From contig JAPDOI010000953.1 in assembly GCA_029168955.1 (NCBI GenBank), forward strand, positions 33,501 to 97,500: a stretch of DNA of 64,000 nt. Direction: 5' to 3'. Position numbers and translations under genes: made by a program. The stretch comes from Aplectana chamaeleonis. Taxonomy: Eukaryota; Nematoda; Chromadorea; Rhabditida; Cosmocercidae. Positions 23,440 through 34,361 of the stretch are shown here, one piece after another (within the stretch, counting starts at the first letter, position 1; every line of letters starts with the position of its first letter). The notes beneath the pieces were generated by a model. It saw only the letters and a list, made by a program, of their open reading frames with translations. It was not told where the DNA came from and did no database searches.

Positions 23440-23700
23440 GCCCCACTGGGCAGGTCTCGTAGTTTCGTATTTGCCCGCGGTCCGAACGCAAAGTGCCGTG
23501 ATGCAGAGTTGCGTTTGGAACGCGCACACTTCCGTACTCACCGCGCCGGTATACCGGTTGGAACACGCGCAATGTTGCAGTCGGAACGTCGACTATTACC
23601 GTCCGACCGCGCTAATTACGGGTCGGAACGCGACCAATGGTGCGGTCGGAACGTCGCCGATCTTGAAGACGGGCATATTGTTGCGCGCGGTCGATCCTCA
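23440..23700. repeat. Word array of GGTCGGAACGCG-type repeats
   Basis: Scattered copies of GGTCCGAACGC, GGTTGGAACACGCGC, GGTCGGAACGCGAC and CGGTCGGAACGTCG, with inverted forms at the start. Low complexity keeps several frames open; none looks like a gene. Confidence 0.6.
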
Positions 23701-23789
23701 TATTCGTCTGAGAAGATAGACGCAGGAACAACACGAGAAATTGAAAGAAAAAAAATCATAAGCCAGGAATTTCATTATTTGTTCCTTAA

Positions 23790-24276
23790 AGACAGTGTTC
23801 ACGATATTCTTCAACTTTGAGATTATTCGCTATATTGATTAAGTGGCCCCCGGGTAGAACTAAAATGACGTCGAAATTGAGAAAAACGCACCAGAAGTGC
23901 ACGAAATCCTTAAGTATCAGCCCGCCTCTTAAGTATCACAGAAAGTGTTTGTTGTGGCAATGAAATCTTTTGTGGACCCGTACTTTCCAATTCTCTTTTC
24001 TCAATTGCTCCGTTTTTTTTTCTTAAGGCCCTAACTAATCCTGCTTTGCATAAAACATTTTTCTATTTTTGTTTGACCTAATTTTCCACCGGTGACAACC
24101 ACCAAGAACATGTTCATCCAATCGGACAACTAGTCCATGTTATAAAATAATGTCACTAAAATACGTTTTTTTAATGCGTTTCCCGCCGTTTCTTCGTAAT
24201 TTTGGTAACACCTGGAGGCCAACGCATTGTTTTATGTGCAAAACTCGCTGACGAAAATCATAGTGAACACTACCTT
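23790..24276. mobile_element. TTAA MITE, family B, copy 2 (uninterrupted)
   Basis: Ends AGACAGTGTTCACGAT / ATAGTGAACACTACCT with TTAA on both sides (23,786-23,789; 24,277-24,280). It is the uninterrupted reference for the split family B copies. It also shows the ancestral sites (GTGATACTTAAG and GATACTTAAGGATT in the reverse complement) that received insertions in copy 3. Confidence 0.92.
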
Positions 24277-24280
24277 TAAA

Positions 24281-24600
24281 GCTTAATAGCGATTTCGAAC
24301 CGAGACATCCTTGACCACAGTATGCTTAGTGAAAATACGAAACCACTCTTCCTTTTTTTTCGTTGCCGTGAATTGTGAAAAGGATTATTTTGCCTTAATG
24401 TAATGTGAATGGACTCTTTGATACTATAAGGAAGTTATACAGTTGTTGCTGTTGAAATGCGAATATTATTCATGCTTCTGTACATTGCTTATCCCATTTA
24501 TGAACTTGCTTAAACGTTGTTTTGTCATTTCTCGTTTTAATATGATGAAAATCGCGCGGTCGACTGAAGTGAAAATGGTGTGCATCAAGAAAAAAAGCTG
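24281..24600. other. No feature recognised
   Basis: Unremarkable single-copy-looking DNA between a MITE and a foldback element. Confidence 0.4.
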
Positions 24601-24602
24601 CA

Positions 24603-25154
24603 ATTCGCGACAGGGTCTCTCTACACAAGGAGGGAGGAGCACGGACGAGATTTATTGCTGACGCGACGCGTGCGGCGGAACTTTTTCTCCTATTACCCCA
24701 TCACTGAAGCGCTTACCACAAGCTCACGAGATTTCACTGGCTTTCATGTTTTTATTCATTCTCACATGACTTTTCTTCATGTCCCTGAGTTGTTCCTCTC
24801 ATCATCTTATGCTGGACACTCATTTCAATAACTCTTGTATGTTCTCGTGCCGTTGTACCGCTTGATATTTATAGAAAATGTAGTATGGTATTAAAGATCG
24901 AGCCCCATTTTAGATGTAGTGATGAGATCGTTGCCGCCGACGACCAGTTTGGCTCTGGGTTATGAAACATAACGAAATAGTCATATGAGAATCAATAAAC
25001 ACATGAAATGTCATGAAATCTCGCGAGATTGTGGCAAGCGCGCTCCAGTGATGGGGTAATCATATAAAAAAATTCCGCCCCGCGCGTCGCGTCAGCATGA
25101 AATCTCGTTCGTGCTCCTCCCTCCGTGTGTAGAGAGACCCTGTCCCCTGCGATT
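24603..25154. mobile_element. Foldback element Z
   Basis: Inverted arms of about 150 bases: GACAGGGTCTCTCTACACA (24,609) is reversed at 25,120-25,145. Further paired blocks include GACGCGACGCG, CCCCATCACTGAAGCGC and TCACGAGATTTCA. Confidence 0.8.
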
Positions 25155-25879
25155 CATTCACAATCAATCAGGAAGCATAGTTAATGCTAAGATTCGTGAG
25201 CGGGTTCGACTAGACAATTGAAAAAGTTTTAACATTTTTCCTGCATGAGTCTAATTGATTCGGGTTGGCAAATCGTCGCATTTAGGCTCCGTCCATAGCA
25301 GACTTCCTAGCGTCAAGTGACCGTAACGTGGCGCTGGGGGTTTGCAACTTCAGCATTCGTTATTGACCTGACCCTCCAATGACTCCCCAGCGACCACTGC
25401 AGCCGGCCTGTCGCTGACGGTGGAGGCATAGTGACCGTAACGGCTGTCACTAATATTATCGATACCATCGTTAACCACGTGCCGTCCTCGAACACGTTGA
25501 ATGCGCCAGCTGTCGAGCGTCATGCGCAGGGGCGTGCGGCAATTGCCGTTTGCCGATTGCTGGCCATTTTCAGCGTTTGCCGTTGCCGTTTGCCGAAATT
25601 CTGGTCTAAAACGGCAAATTTCCGGCAAAAATTCGTTGAAACAACAGGATTTGCCCTCACCGCGATCTCTGTGTTGGTCAGCGACTCGTAGCTGCTACAA
25701 TCAATTATTTTGACTAGTTCCAGCTTCTGGTTCCGGCTCATTCAATATATAATTGTACCCTTTCAATCGGTAACTTATGAAAACATCTCGACTGGGTAAT
25801 CAGAGGAGTTCGTTGGAGTTCTTAATTGTTTGGGAGCCTCCAGATGTCTTTTTTAATCATCAAACTCTTCACCCTTTAA

Positions 25880-26908
25880 GGGCAGTGATCGCGCTTGAAG
25901 ACAGTGTCCACGGTAGAAATCATGTCTAATTTTTTTTGTGGAGATCGGCAGCTGCGGGGCCTAGCGCAACCCTAACGTTGAAAAAACTAAGAAAAATGAG
26001 CTCGGAACGGTCCCCTACGGCCCCAAAGTTGGACAACCGTCAGCTCGTCACACCCAGATGCACTTTCCATGCCCACCGACGCGAACAAATGAAGGCTCGA
26101 GATTGTGAGATGAGCGATGGTTTCCGATCAATAGCCCCGTTCTTCCCTTCATTCTCAACTTCCCTATTAACTCAGGTCAGCTCACATACATCGGCTGCAA
26201 GAGACGGAAGTTACGAGCCCCGGACAACTCGTCCACCATGTTTCCTTAGCTCAATTTTTGAGAGCCCTTAACTCCGTTGCTAGAAGGTATTGTACGATTC
26301 CAAAAGCATCATTGTAATCAGCATAGGACCGTCTTCAAGATAGGCGGAAAAGCAGAAAAACGATTCTCATCGTGAACACTGCCTTTAAATATGCGCGTCT
26401 TCTTTTCGTCTCTGAACCCTTTTCTGAGTATAGAGTTGTAGAACCTATAAGAAAGAATCGCAAAAAAAAACGCTGTTCTAGGCCAAATTTGAAGCCTGAA
26501 CTTCCTTGTCTTTTGATGTTGGACGAGTCCATCCCACATCATCGGCATCGATGGTCTCTAATATCAAAAACATCAGCTGGCTTAAAATTGAACTTCAATC
26601 AATGAAAGTTCGGATTTATTTACACATCTAGTCAAAAACATTGACGGAAGTGCTTGCTTTCATTGTTCAACTGTTTTATTAGAGAAATTTGCATTTATTT
26701 CTTCCTCTGAGTGTAGATGATTTTAGACTGCTTGGCATGAGACTGTGATCTTTCTGTGCACGTGTGCACGAACTGCAAGTTTAGGGTCCTAATAACTCCA
26801 ATACTAGCCCGTTTTTCACCGCGCTACCTTCATAGTTCTTGAGCTGTTTTTGATCTGAACTGATTTTTGTTGTTTTTTCGATAACGTTTTTCATCGTGAC
26901 CACTGCCT
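25880..26908. mobile_element. TTAA MITE, family D, copy 1, split by a family A MITE
   Basis: Starts GGGCAGTGATCGCGC after TTAA (25,876-25,879) and ends ATCGTGACCACTGCCT before TTAA (26,909-26,912). It is interrupted at 25,899-26,384. The interior (TTGTCTTTTGATGTTGGACG, CATCGGCATCGATGG) matches 53,395-53,690, and the end matches 57,480-57,620. Confidence 0.85.
25899..26384. mobile_element. TTAA-type MITE, family A, copy 2, nested in D
   Basis: Ends AGACAGTGTCCACGG / ATCGTGAACACTGCCT, flanked by TTGA (25,895) and TTAA (26,385). It lies in inverted orientation to the copy at 17,972. Confidence 0.9.
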
Positions 26909-26912
26909 TTAA

Positions 26913-27169
26913 GAATGCCAAAATTGCAAAAAACCCTTTATCAGAGGCATACCGATTACTGCAAGGTCTAAGATTACAAAACCAAGTCAGATCAATCTGT
27001 AGCGCAAAAGCAGCCTTATTCAGACATATGAACTAGTGGAGAACTTGTGTATATAGGCCCACTCATCGTCGGTTGGTTGGCTGATGGTAATAATTGGGAT
27101 AGGAAATTGATCAATTCTGCAAACACTTTGTCCGGCTTTTTCAAAGTTGAACAATATCGAAGGCGGTCA
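26913..27169. other. No feature recognised
   Basis: Short single-copy-looking spacer between two MITEs. Confidence 0.4.
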
Positions 27170-27173
27170 TTGA

Positions 27174-27776
27174 AGGCAGTGGTCACAAATAGCTTCGATT
27201 TTGAGATCATTAGCTGAAATGAAAGGTTGATTTAACAACAGAGCTGGGTTTGCTAAGAAATTATGTAAAGATGAAAAAATGAAAAACCTTCGAAGCCAAA
27301 GATTAAAACCGCCTTAAACTTTTCACCGGAAATCCAAGGGTTCGAGGAACATTGCAACAACAGTGTGGGAAACCGGCTGAAAACGAGCAACCAATAGCAA
27401 TATACGGCCCGAAACTTGAACGTGGTGTACTCGCTCCACCCTTTCCCTTGGTAGCCACAGGGGAGGTGAGTGGGGCGAGTAAACCACACTCAAGTTTTGG
27501 GACCAATTTATTGCTTGTTTCTAGCCGACATTGCTGCTGTGATTGGCGTCGTGCCAGCTTTCAGGCCGAGTACGAAGAAAGGGAAGAGCCCAACAGCAGT
27601 CCAGCTGGCTAGCGCACTGCAAGCGGCGCTCCCGCAACGAAGTGAGCGCAGCGGACTTCCGTTGCGCGCGTCGCATGTACCAGTCAAACGCCCCTCATTC
27701 TGTGCCTTCGATCAACATGCCCCTCGGAGCTCTTGATTTGAAAATTCGAAGGCTGCTTTTACCGTGAGCACTGCAT
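27174..27776. mobile_element. TTAA-type MITE, family E
   Basis: Ends AGGCAGTGGTCAC / GTGAGCACTGCAT with TTGA (27,170) and TCAA (27,777) outside. It contains an internal inverted pair around GGTGTACTCGCTCC and GGGGCGAGTAAACCAC. About 600 bp; a single copy here. Confidence 0.75.
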
Positions 27777-27780
27777 TCAA

Positions 27781-28178
27781 CTACAGAAGTCTCACTCCAT
27801 TCCTGTAGCCCCACAAAAGAAACCATTCGATCATAATTTGAAGTGAGCGAAATTGAAATCCTTGAGCCTACTACTTGCTACTAACAGTAAAAAGTGTGCC
27901 TCCGGTTATAACCTAAACCGCTGATCGCGGTGTGATCTGTCTTTCGCCATCAATCTCGACCAATCATCGCGTATTCACCCTTCTATTCGCATCTTATTGT
28001 AGTACCAGTATCTTCCACAGTCTTTGGGTCGGCGCACACTCCCATTGCACCAAGTTTGCTTACGGTTTGCTGATCTTCCCCGGATCGACTAGGCTGGGAC
28101 GCGCTGACCGTAGGCTCCTTTCCGAAAATCCTTTGCGGGTCTGTCACACTTTTCACTGCTCAAGAAGACGCCCACCTT
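27781..28178. other. No feature recognised
   Basis: About 400 bases without a repeat partner or convincing exon. Confidence 0.4.
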
Positions 28179-28312
28179 TTGAAGGCAGGGTTCACGATGA
28201 TTTTTGTTCCCGAGTTTTACATATAAAGCAATGCGTTGGCACCCAAGTGTTACCAAAATTACGAAGAAACGGCGAGAAATGCATTTAAACGTGATATTTC
28301 AGTGACATTATT

Positions 28313-28896
28313 GGGATCTCAAATTGCGAGTGACGGAAGTATCGACACTGAAGTGCTTCATCAAATAAGCACTGCATGGATGAAATGGAGGCAGTGCAGT
28401 GGTGTCCTCTGCGACCGGAAAGTTCCTACGTACCTGAAGAGCAAGCTATACAGAGCTGTTGTTAGACCTGTGGCCATGTATGGTAGCGAGTGCTGGCCGT
28501 CGACGAAAGAGCATGAGCACCTTCTTCACTGCATGGAAATGAAAATGCTCCGATGGTCTCTTGGGTATGCACGGCTGGATAAGAAGCAGAAGGATGATAC
28601 AAGAAAACTCTTTGGTGTTGTTCCGATTCAAGAGAAGCTGAAAGAAAACCGTTTGCGATGGTTTGGCCATATGACGAGATGCAGTCCGGACTCTGTCGCG
28701 AAGACTGCAATGACCTTCGAAGTTGAAGGACGTAGACCAAAAGGAAGACCAAAGACGAGGTGGCTAGATTGCGTAAAGCGAGGTATGTTGCAGGAACATC
28801 TGACAACTATTGATGCGCTGGACCGTTCGAAATGGAGACGAGCCACCAAGAAAGCTGACCCTGCGCCAACGCGGGACTGAAGCTAAGAAGAAGAAG
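28313..28896 (+). pseudogene. RTE-like LINE 3' end fragment with 17-bp target duplication
   Basis: Flanked by ATTTCAGTGACATTATT (28,296-28,312; 28,897-28,913). The frame is open to 28,880 and encodes the C-terminal region of an LINE reverse transcriptase: VVRPVAMYGSECW, MEMKMLRWSLGYARLD, ENRLRWFGHMTRC, GRRPKGRPKTRWLDCVKRGM, then KADPAPTRD and a stop. An AAG-repeat tail (28,884-28,896) ends it. The RT catalytic core is missing, so it is 5'-truncated. It belongs to a different RTE-like family from the 19.1-kb copy, since the tail and C-terminus differ. The open frame begins upstream inside the MITE, so its apparent N-terminus is not LINE protein. Confidence 0.92.
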
Positions 28897-29127
28897 ATTT
28901 CAGTGACATTATTCTATAACATGGACTAGTTGCCCGGTTGGATGAACATGGTCATGGTGGTTGTCACCGGTGGAAAATTTGGTCAGTCGAAAATGGAAGA
29001 ATACTTTATGCAAAGCAGGACTAGTTAGGGCCCTAAGGAAAGAACGGAGCAATAAAGAGTAGAACATTACAAAGAATGGGTCCACAAAAATTTCTTTGTC
29101 ACAACAAACACTTCCTGTGATACTTAA

Positions 29128-29566
29128 AGACAGGGTTCTCGATAAAATCGGTTGTTGTGCTATCACCGTAGAAAGGTAGATCTGGCCATCACAAAAGTGA
29201 AAATAAGTAAAAAATTGGAGAAAAAACGCTCAGGAGAAAGTTATGGCTTGGTGTTCTCCCGCCCCCAATTATCGAGTTTTGGGTAAGCCTGTTTTGTCAA
29301 CTTTTGTTTTGCTTCTAAATTAATTTCTGAACATTTACGGAGACTACTGATTACTTGAACAGCAAAATAAATGCCGGGTAAGGAAGCATTAATGAAAATC
29401 GCGTTAATTAGGGGGCCGGCATACACCGGTAATTAGCCGTATGCTTTGTTTTTGAGCGTTTTTCCCGCCAATTTCCGGATTTTTCACTTACTTTTACTTT
29501 TGTGATGGCCAAATCTACATTTTTATGGAGAGAGCTCAAAAGTCGTTTTTATCGCAAACCCTGCCT
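29128..29566. mobile_element. TTAA MITE, family C, nested in B3
   Basis: Ends AGACAGGGTTCTCGAT / ATCGCAAACCCTGCCT, with TTAA (29,124) and TTGA (29,567). Subterminal arms of about 40 bases (GATCTGGCCATCACAAAAGT and its inverse at about 29,500) make it a foldback. Confidence 0.88.
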
Positions 29567-29589
29567 TTGAGAGGCGGGGTGATACTTAA

Positions 29590-30073
29590 AGGCAGTGTTC
29601 ACGATAAAAAATGTGTTTGAGTTTCCACTGGGAATGGGTAGTGGAAGGGCATACTGTATCGCTGACGTCGAAAGAACGCATGAAAACAAGCCAGGAAAAG
29701 CTCCAAAAGAGCCCGAAGTTGCCACTTCGAGCGCAAGGAAACCCCGAAAGCGCATTACACGCCCACCCACGTGAAAAAATGAATGCTCGAAATCGTCAGA
29801 TGAGCGATGATTTCCAATCATTAGCCCCGTTATTCCCTTCATTCTCAGGTTCTCTCTTCACTCATGTCAGCTTGCATAGATCGGCTGCAAAAGGCGGAAG
29901 TAACAAGCCTCGGACAACTCGTCCACCATGTTTCCATAGCTCAATCTTTGAGGGACCATAACTCCGTTCCCAGAAGGTCTTGTACGATTACAGAGACATC
30001 ATTGGAATCAGCATGGGGCCGTTTTCAAGATAGGCTAAAAACAGAAAAACGATTCTTATCGTGAACACTGCCT
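29590..30073. mobile_element. TTAA MITE, family A, copy 3, nested in B3
   Basis: Ends AGGCAGTGTTCACGAT / ATCGTGAACACTGCCT with perfect TTAA on both sides (29,586-29,589; 30,074-30,077), inside the B3 sequence GATACTTAAGGATTTCG. Confidence 0.92.
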
Positions 30074-30181
30074 TTAAGGATTTCGTGTACTTCTGGTGCC
30101 TTTTTCTTGGTTACTTCGTCATTTCAATTCTAGTCTGGGGCCAAACAATCGATTTAGCGTTATCGTGAACATTGCCTTTGA

Positions 30182-30584
30182 AGCTCTAGCATTGATTTGT
30201 ACGTAAACTTCAAATGGAGAGGAATTACCAGAATTATCGCTGGCGATGGAGAAGCTTACAGCCTAGTTAATCTTGGTAGTGACTCTTGTTAACCCGAGGC
30301 TTTCAAGGAGCTTCCGATATATAGGATTTTTCTCCTTGTAAAGCCTATTGAAACGTCAGGCTCATAGTAACTGGCAGATATTGCATGAAATACGACATGA
30401 CTAGCAAGGAAAGGTCGCCTACATAAGAAAGAGTTTCGGGATGCACTTTTGATATGTTCTAGGGGGAGGACAGTGTTCCAATATCCCATACTTAAAATCT
30501 GCTAAATGCCTCAGGCAGTCCATAAAAAAGTCCAAATTTTAACAATGCCAGAACGGCTCGGCCTAAGTGAGTAGAGCTGATTTA
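30182..30584. repeat. Spacer with repeat segment shared with 36.06-36.16 kb
   Basis: Bases about 30,405-30,520 are the inverse of 36,062-36,160 (GGGATATTGGAACACTGTCC, CTAGAACATATCAAAAGTGC). The rest is unremarkable. Confidence 0.7.
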
Positions 30585-30719
30585 TCGATTGAATTACCTT
30601 CGTGTATGTTCAGAACAGATCAGAAATTGGGCAACAATGCATAATTTCTGATGTAAACAGAATCAATACAACAAAATTTTCTACATCTATTCTGAACACA
30701 TCTAAAGGTAATTCTATCG
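30585..30719. mobile_element. 135-bp MITE at the end of Helitron-like copy 3
   Basis: Inverted ends of about 38 bases: TCGATTGAATTACCTTCG (30,585) and AAGGTAATTCTATCG (to 30,719), with TTCAGAACAGA inside. It lies just beyond the terminal hairpin of the next element. Confidence 0.75.
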
Positions 30720-31094
30720 TTCCAGCCGCGAGGCGGCTGGAGAGGTTTGGTTTTGCCTAGGCCTTGTGATCACTTAGAATTTTATGAAATAGTTTATAAA
30801 ATCTTTGAAACAAAATTTCTGAAGATTTCGTTCTGGACATAAGTGAAGGGGTCCAGAAGACACCTGCTGTCCGAATTTCAGCCAAATCGGTTCACAAATA
30901 ACAAAGTTGTGAGCCCGAAAGCTTAAGAAATTTTCATGGTGTGCGCCGTAGGCCGTGAGCCGTAGACCGTAGGCCGTCACGATTTTTCGTCCTCACTGCT
31001 AATAGCCACTGCCATCGGTAGCAGGCAATCATCTTGGCAGACAGGTAAGTTGGTAGGGGGTACGTAGGCTGGTAAGTAATTGATTTTTAGGTGA
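30720..31094 (-). mobile_element. Helitron-like 3' tail with terminal hairpin (copy 3)
   Basis: Inverse homologue of 16,430-16,745: hairpin TCCAGCCGC, loop, GCGGCTGGA (30,721-30,741), then GGTTTGGTTTTGCC, GTGATCACTTAGAA and CCAAATCGGTTCACAAAT, a short GCCGTAGGCCGTGAGCCGTA tract, and a segment with GCCACTGCCATCGGTAGCAGG matching 16,425-16,450. It caps minisatellite III. The CTAG seen after the other two hairpins is not found here; a MITE is inserted at that point. Confidence 0.55.
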
Positions 31095-33515
31095 GTGGGG
31101 ATTCTGATGGCGTCATCGGGAGGTCGTGAAAAGTGCTTCGGGCTTCTGATGACGTCAACGGGACGTCGTGAAAAGTGCTTCGGGCTTCTGATGACGTCAT
31201 CGGGAGGTCGTGAAAAGTGCTTCGGGCTTCTGATGACGTCAACGGGACGTCGTGAAAAGTGCTTCGGGCTTCTGATGACGTCATCGGGAGGTCGTGAAAA
31301 GTGCATCTGGCTTCTGATGACGTCAACGGGACGTCGTGAAAAGTGCTTCGGGCTTCTGATGACGTCATCGGGAGGTCGTGAAAAGTGCATCTGGCTTCTG
31401 ATGACGTCAACGGGACGTCGTGAAAAGTGCTTCGGGCTTCTGATGACGTCATCGGGAGGTCGTGAAAAGTGCATCTGGCTTCTGATGACGTCAACGGGAC
31501 GTCGTGAAAAGTGCTTTGGGCTTCTGATGACGTCAACGGGACGTCGTGAAAAGTGCTTCGGGCTTCTGATGACGTCATCGGGAGGTCGTGAAAAGTGCAT
31601 CTGGCTTCTGATGACGTCAAAGGGACGTCGTGAAAAGTGCTTCGGGCTTCTGATGACGTCATCGGGAGGTCGTGAAAAGTGCATCTGGCTTCTGATGACG
31701 TCAACGGGACGTCGTGAAAAGTGCTTCGGGCTTCTGATGACGTTAACGGGACGTCGTGAAAAGTGCTTCCGGCTTCTGATGACGTCATCGGGAGGTCGTG
31801 AAAAGTGCATCTGGCTTCTTATGAGTTCAACGGGACGTCGTGAAAAGTGCTTCGGGCTTCTGATGACGTGAAAGGGACGTCGTGAAAAGTGCTTCGGGCT
31901 TCCGATGACGTCAGCGGGACGTCGTGAAAAGTGCTTCGGGCTTCTGATGATGTCATCGGGACATCGCGAAAAGTGTTTCGGGCTCATGATGACGTCATCG
32001 GGAGGTCGTGAAAAGTGCTTCGGGCTTCTGATGACGTCATCGGGAGATCGTGAAAAGTGCATCTGGCTTCTGATGACGTCAACGGGACGTCGTGAAAAGT
32101 GCTTCGGGCTTCTGATGACGTCAACGGGACGTCGTGAAAAGTGCTTCGGGCTTCTGGTGACGTCAACGGGACGTCGTGAAAAGTGCTTCGGGCTTCTGAT
32201 GACGTCATCGGGGGGTTGCGAAGAGCGCATCTTGCTTCTGATGACGTCAACGGGACGTCGTGAAAAGTGCATCGGGCTTCTGATGACGTCAACGGAAGGT
32301 CGTGAAAAGTGCATCGGGCTTCTGATGACGTCAACGGGACGTCGTGAAAAGTGCTTCGGGCTTCTGATGACGTCAACGGGACGTCGTGAAAGAAGCTTCG
32401 GGCTTCTGATGACGTCAACGGGACGTCGTGAAAAGTGCTTCGGGCTTCTGATGACGTCAACGGGACGTCGTGAAAAGTGCTTCGGGCTTCTGATAACGTC
32501 ATCGGGAGGTCGTGGAAAGTGCATCTGGCTTCCGATGACGTCAACTGGACGTCGTGAATAGTGCTTCGGGCTTCTGATGACGTCAAAGGGACGTCGTGAA
32601 AAATGCTTTGGGCTTCTGATGACGTCAACGGGACGTCGTGAAAAGTGCTTCGGGCTTCTGATGACGTCAACGGGACGTCGTGAAAAGTGCTTCGGGCTCC
32701 TGATGACGTCATCGGGAGGTCGTGAAGTGTGCATCTTGCTTCTGATGACGTCAACGGGACGTCGTGAAAAGTGCTTCGGGCTTCTGATGACGTCAACGGG
32801 ACGTCGTGAAAAGTGCTTCGGGCTTGTGATGATGTCAACGGGACGTCGTGAAAAGTGCTTCGGGCTTCTGATGACGTCATCGGGAGGTCGTGAAAAGTGC
32901 ATATGGCTTCTGATGACGTCAACGGAACGTCGTGAAAAGTGCATCTTGCTTCTGATGACGTCAACGGGACGTCGTGAAAAGTGCTTCGGGCTTCTGATGA
33001 CGTCAACGGGACGTCGTGAAAAGTGCTTCGGGCTTCTGATGACGTCAACGGGACGTCGTGAAAAGTGCTTCGGGCTTCTGATGATGTCAACGGGACGTCG
33101 TGAAAAGTGCTCCGGGCTTCTGATGACGTCAACGGGACGTCGTGAAAAGTGCTTCGGGCTTCTGATGACGTCAACGGGACGTCGTGAAAAGTGCTTCGGG
33201 CTTCTGATGACGTCATCGGGAGGTCGTGCAAAGTGCATATGGCTTCTGATGACGTCAACGGGACGTCGTGAAAAGTGCTTCGGACTTCTGATGATGTCAT
33301 CGGGACATCGCGAAAAGCTTCTGATGACGTCATCGGGACGTCGGGAAAAGTGCTTCGGGCTTCCGATGACGTCATCGGGACGTCGTGAAAAGTGCTTCGG
33401 GCTTCTGATGACGTCATCGGGACGTCGGGAAAAGTGCTTCGGGCTTCCGATAACGTCATCGGGACGTCGTGAGTAGTGCTTCGGGCTTCTGATGACGTCA
33501 TGGGGACGTCGTAGA
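31095..33515 (-). repeat. Minisatellite III, 42-bp unit with CRE core, about 57 copies
   Basis: On the plus strand the unit is CTTCTGATGACGTCA, then (A/T)CGGGA(C/G)GTCGTG, then AAAAGTGC(T/A)TC(G/T)GG. Its reverse complement matches the minisatellite II unit at about 33 of 42 positions, in register, including GATGACGTCATCAGA. Two unit types alternate between about 31,100 and 31,830, giving an 84-bp dimer; one type dominates 32,250-33,200. The 753-codon open frame and its shadows are repeat artefacts. Confidence 0.97.
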
Positions 33516-33524
33516 AGCCCGGAT

Positions 33525-33815
33525 AGTGGGCAGGTGTTTGGGACCCGTTGCTGGTCATCCGAGAAGTTGTGTATACCACCCCGTAGAGTAATTAGGAGTC
33601 TCGGACCCGTAACTGGTCATCCTTAAAATTGTGCAGGACACCCCGGAGAGTGAGCAGGAGCCCAGACTCGATGGTAGCTATCCGAGAAACCATGCAGGGT
33701 ACCCCAAAGAATGAGCAAGAGTCCTGAGCTTCGCGCTAGTCGTCTGAGATAGTGTGCTGGATGCATCGGAATTGGCGCAGGAGTCCGAGAACACCTTGCG
33801 AAACTTTTAAAAGTA
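33525..33815. repeat. Degenerate tandem repeat, about 63-bp unit, four to five copies
   Basis: GGACCCGTTGCTGGTCATCC recurs as GGACCCGTAACTGGTCATCC and weaker copies every 62-64 bases, each followed by GAGA..., GTGCAGGACACCCC-like and GAGCAGGAG-like text. It adjoins minisatellite III. Confidence 0.75.
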
Positions 33816-34361
33816 TAAGGATGACAAGCATGGCGTGCAGAAAGCTTGAGATGTTATGTAGGTCATGTTGACAGGCTGCTTTTCAGTTTCGTAACGCGCT
33901 GAGGCCATTCACACAACCCCATTTTGAGTGCTCCCTCATTCTTCTTCACCAGCCTACTGATTTTTTCTGCAATAAATGGTACTTGCTTATCAGCATCTGA
34001 ATTCGAAAAAAAATTGCTAGAATTACTTCCATTCGCAGCTCAGCAGAGCATTTTCATATCAAATTCATGGAATCGAGGCGGCTGTTCTGCGAAGGAATGG
34101 GGCGGCGGAAACGAAATAATGAGTACGGAAAACCGCTCCGCTCCACTGATGTGAAAGTGCCCAGATGGAATGGAAGGTAGTTTCTGACTGTGCAGGTTTT
34201 GAGTTGGTCTCATTCGAAAGCGAAGAACTGCGAGCAGAGTCTGCATCCGGCTGCTGGCCAGCAGGCTTTCATGATTATCGAGCGGGCTGGATACATCTGA
34301 ACGACCAACTATAACCGGGGCCTAAGGCCCCTGTCAGCGTTGGTTTGGAAAATCACCGTGG
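33816..34361 (+). other. Spacer with a hydrophobic open frame of uncertain status
   Basis: From about 33,903 an open frame reads PSFFFTSLLIFSAING, which looks like a signal peptide, followed by a polar stretch to 34,154. There is no ATG in the frame; it begins at TTG or would need an upstream exon (a TTTTCAG lies at about 33,880). The segment 34,075-34,110 resembles 2010-2055, so repeat origin is possible. I do not call a gene. Confidence 0.25.

Larger units (their letters stand above)
28183..30177. mobile_element. TTAA-type MITE, family B, copy 3, carrying three insertions
   Basis: Ends AGGCAGGGTTCACGAT / ATCGTGAACATTGCCT with TTGA on both sides (28,179-28,182; 30,178-30,181). Comparison with 23,790-24,276 shows three added blocks: a LINE fragment (28,313-28,896), a family C MITE (29,128-29,566) and a family A MITE (29,590-30,073). 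Removing them and their target duplications restores a normal family B element. Confidence 0.92.

Noticed and set aside
23279..23820. Overlapping frames of 97-121 codons
   Set aside because: They cover a GC-rich word array and a foldback end; nothing domain-like is visible and both strands are equally open.
27470..27767. Overlapping 74-88-codon frames
   Set aside because: They lie inside the family E MITE, with all three forward frames open over the same bases.
28236..28880. A 214-codon intact-looking gene
   Set aside because: The 17-bp duplication shows that the LINE fragment begins at 28,313; the first codons are MITE sequence fused by chance, and the RT catalytic domain is missing.
30977..33579. 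A 753-codon minus-strand frame with repeats of HFSRRPVDVIRSPK
   Set aside because: Same reason as array II, with competing frames of 531 and 299 codons on the two strands.
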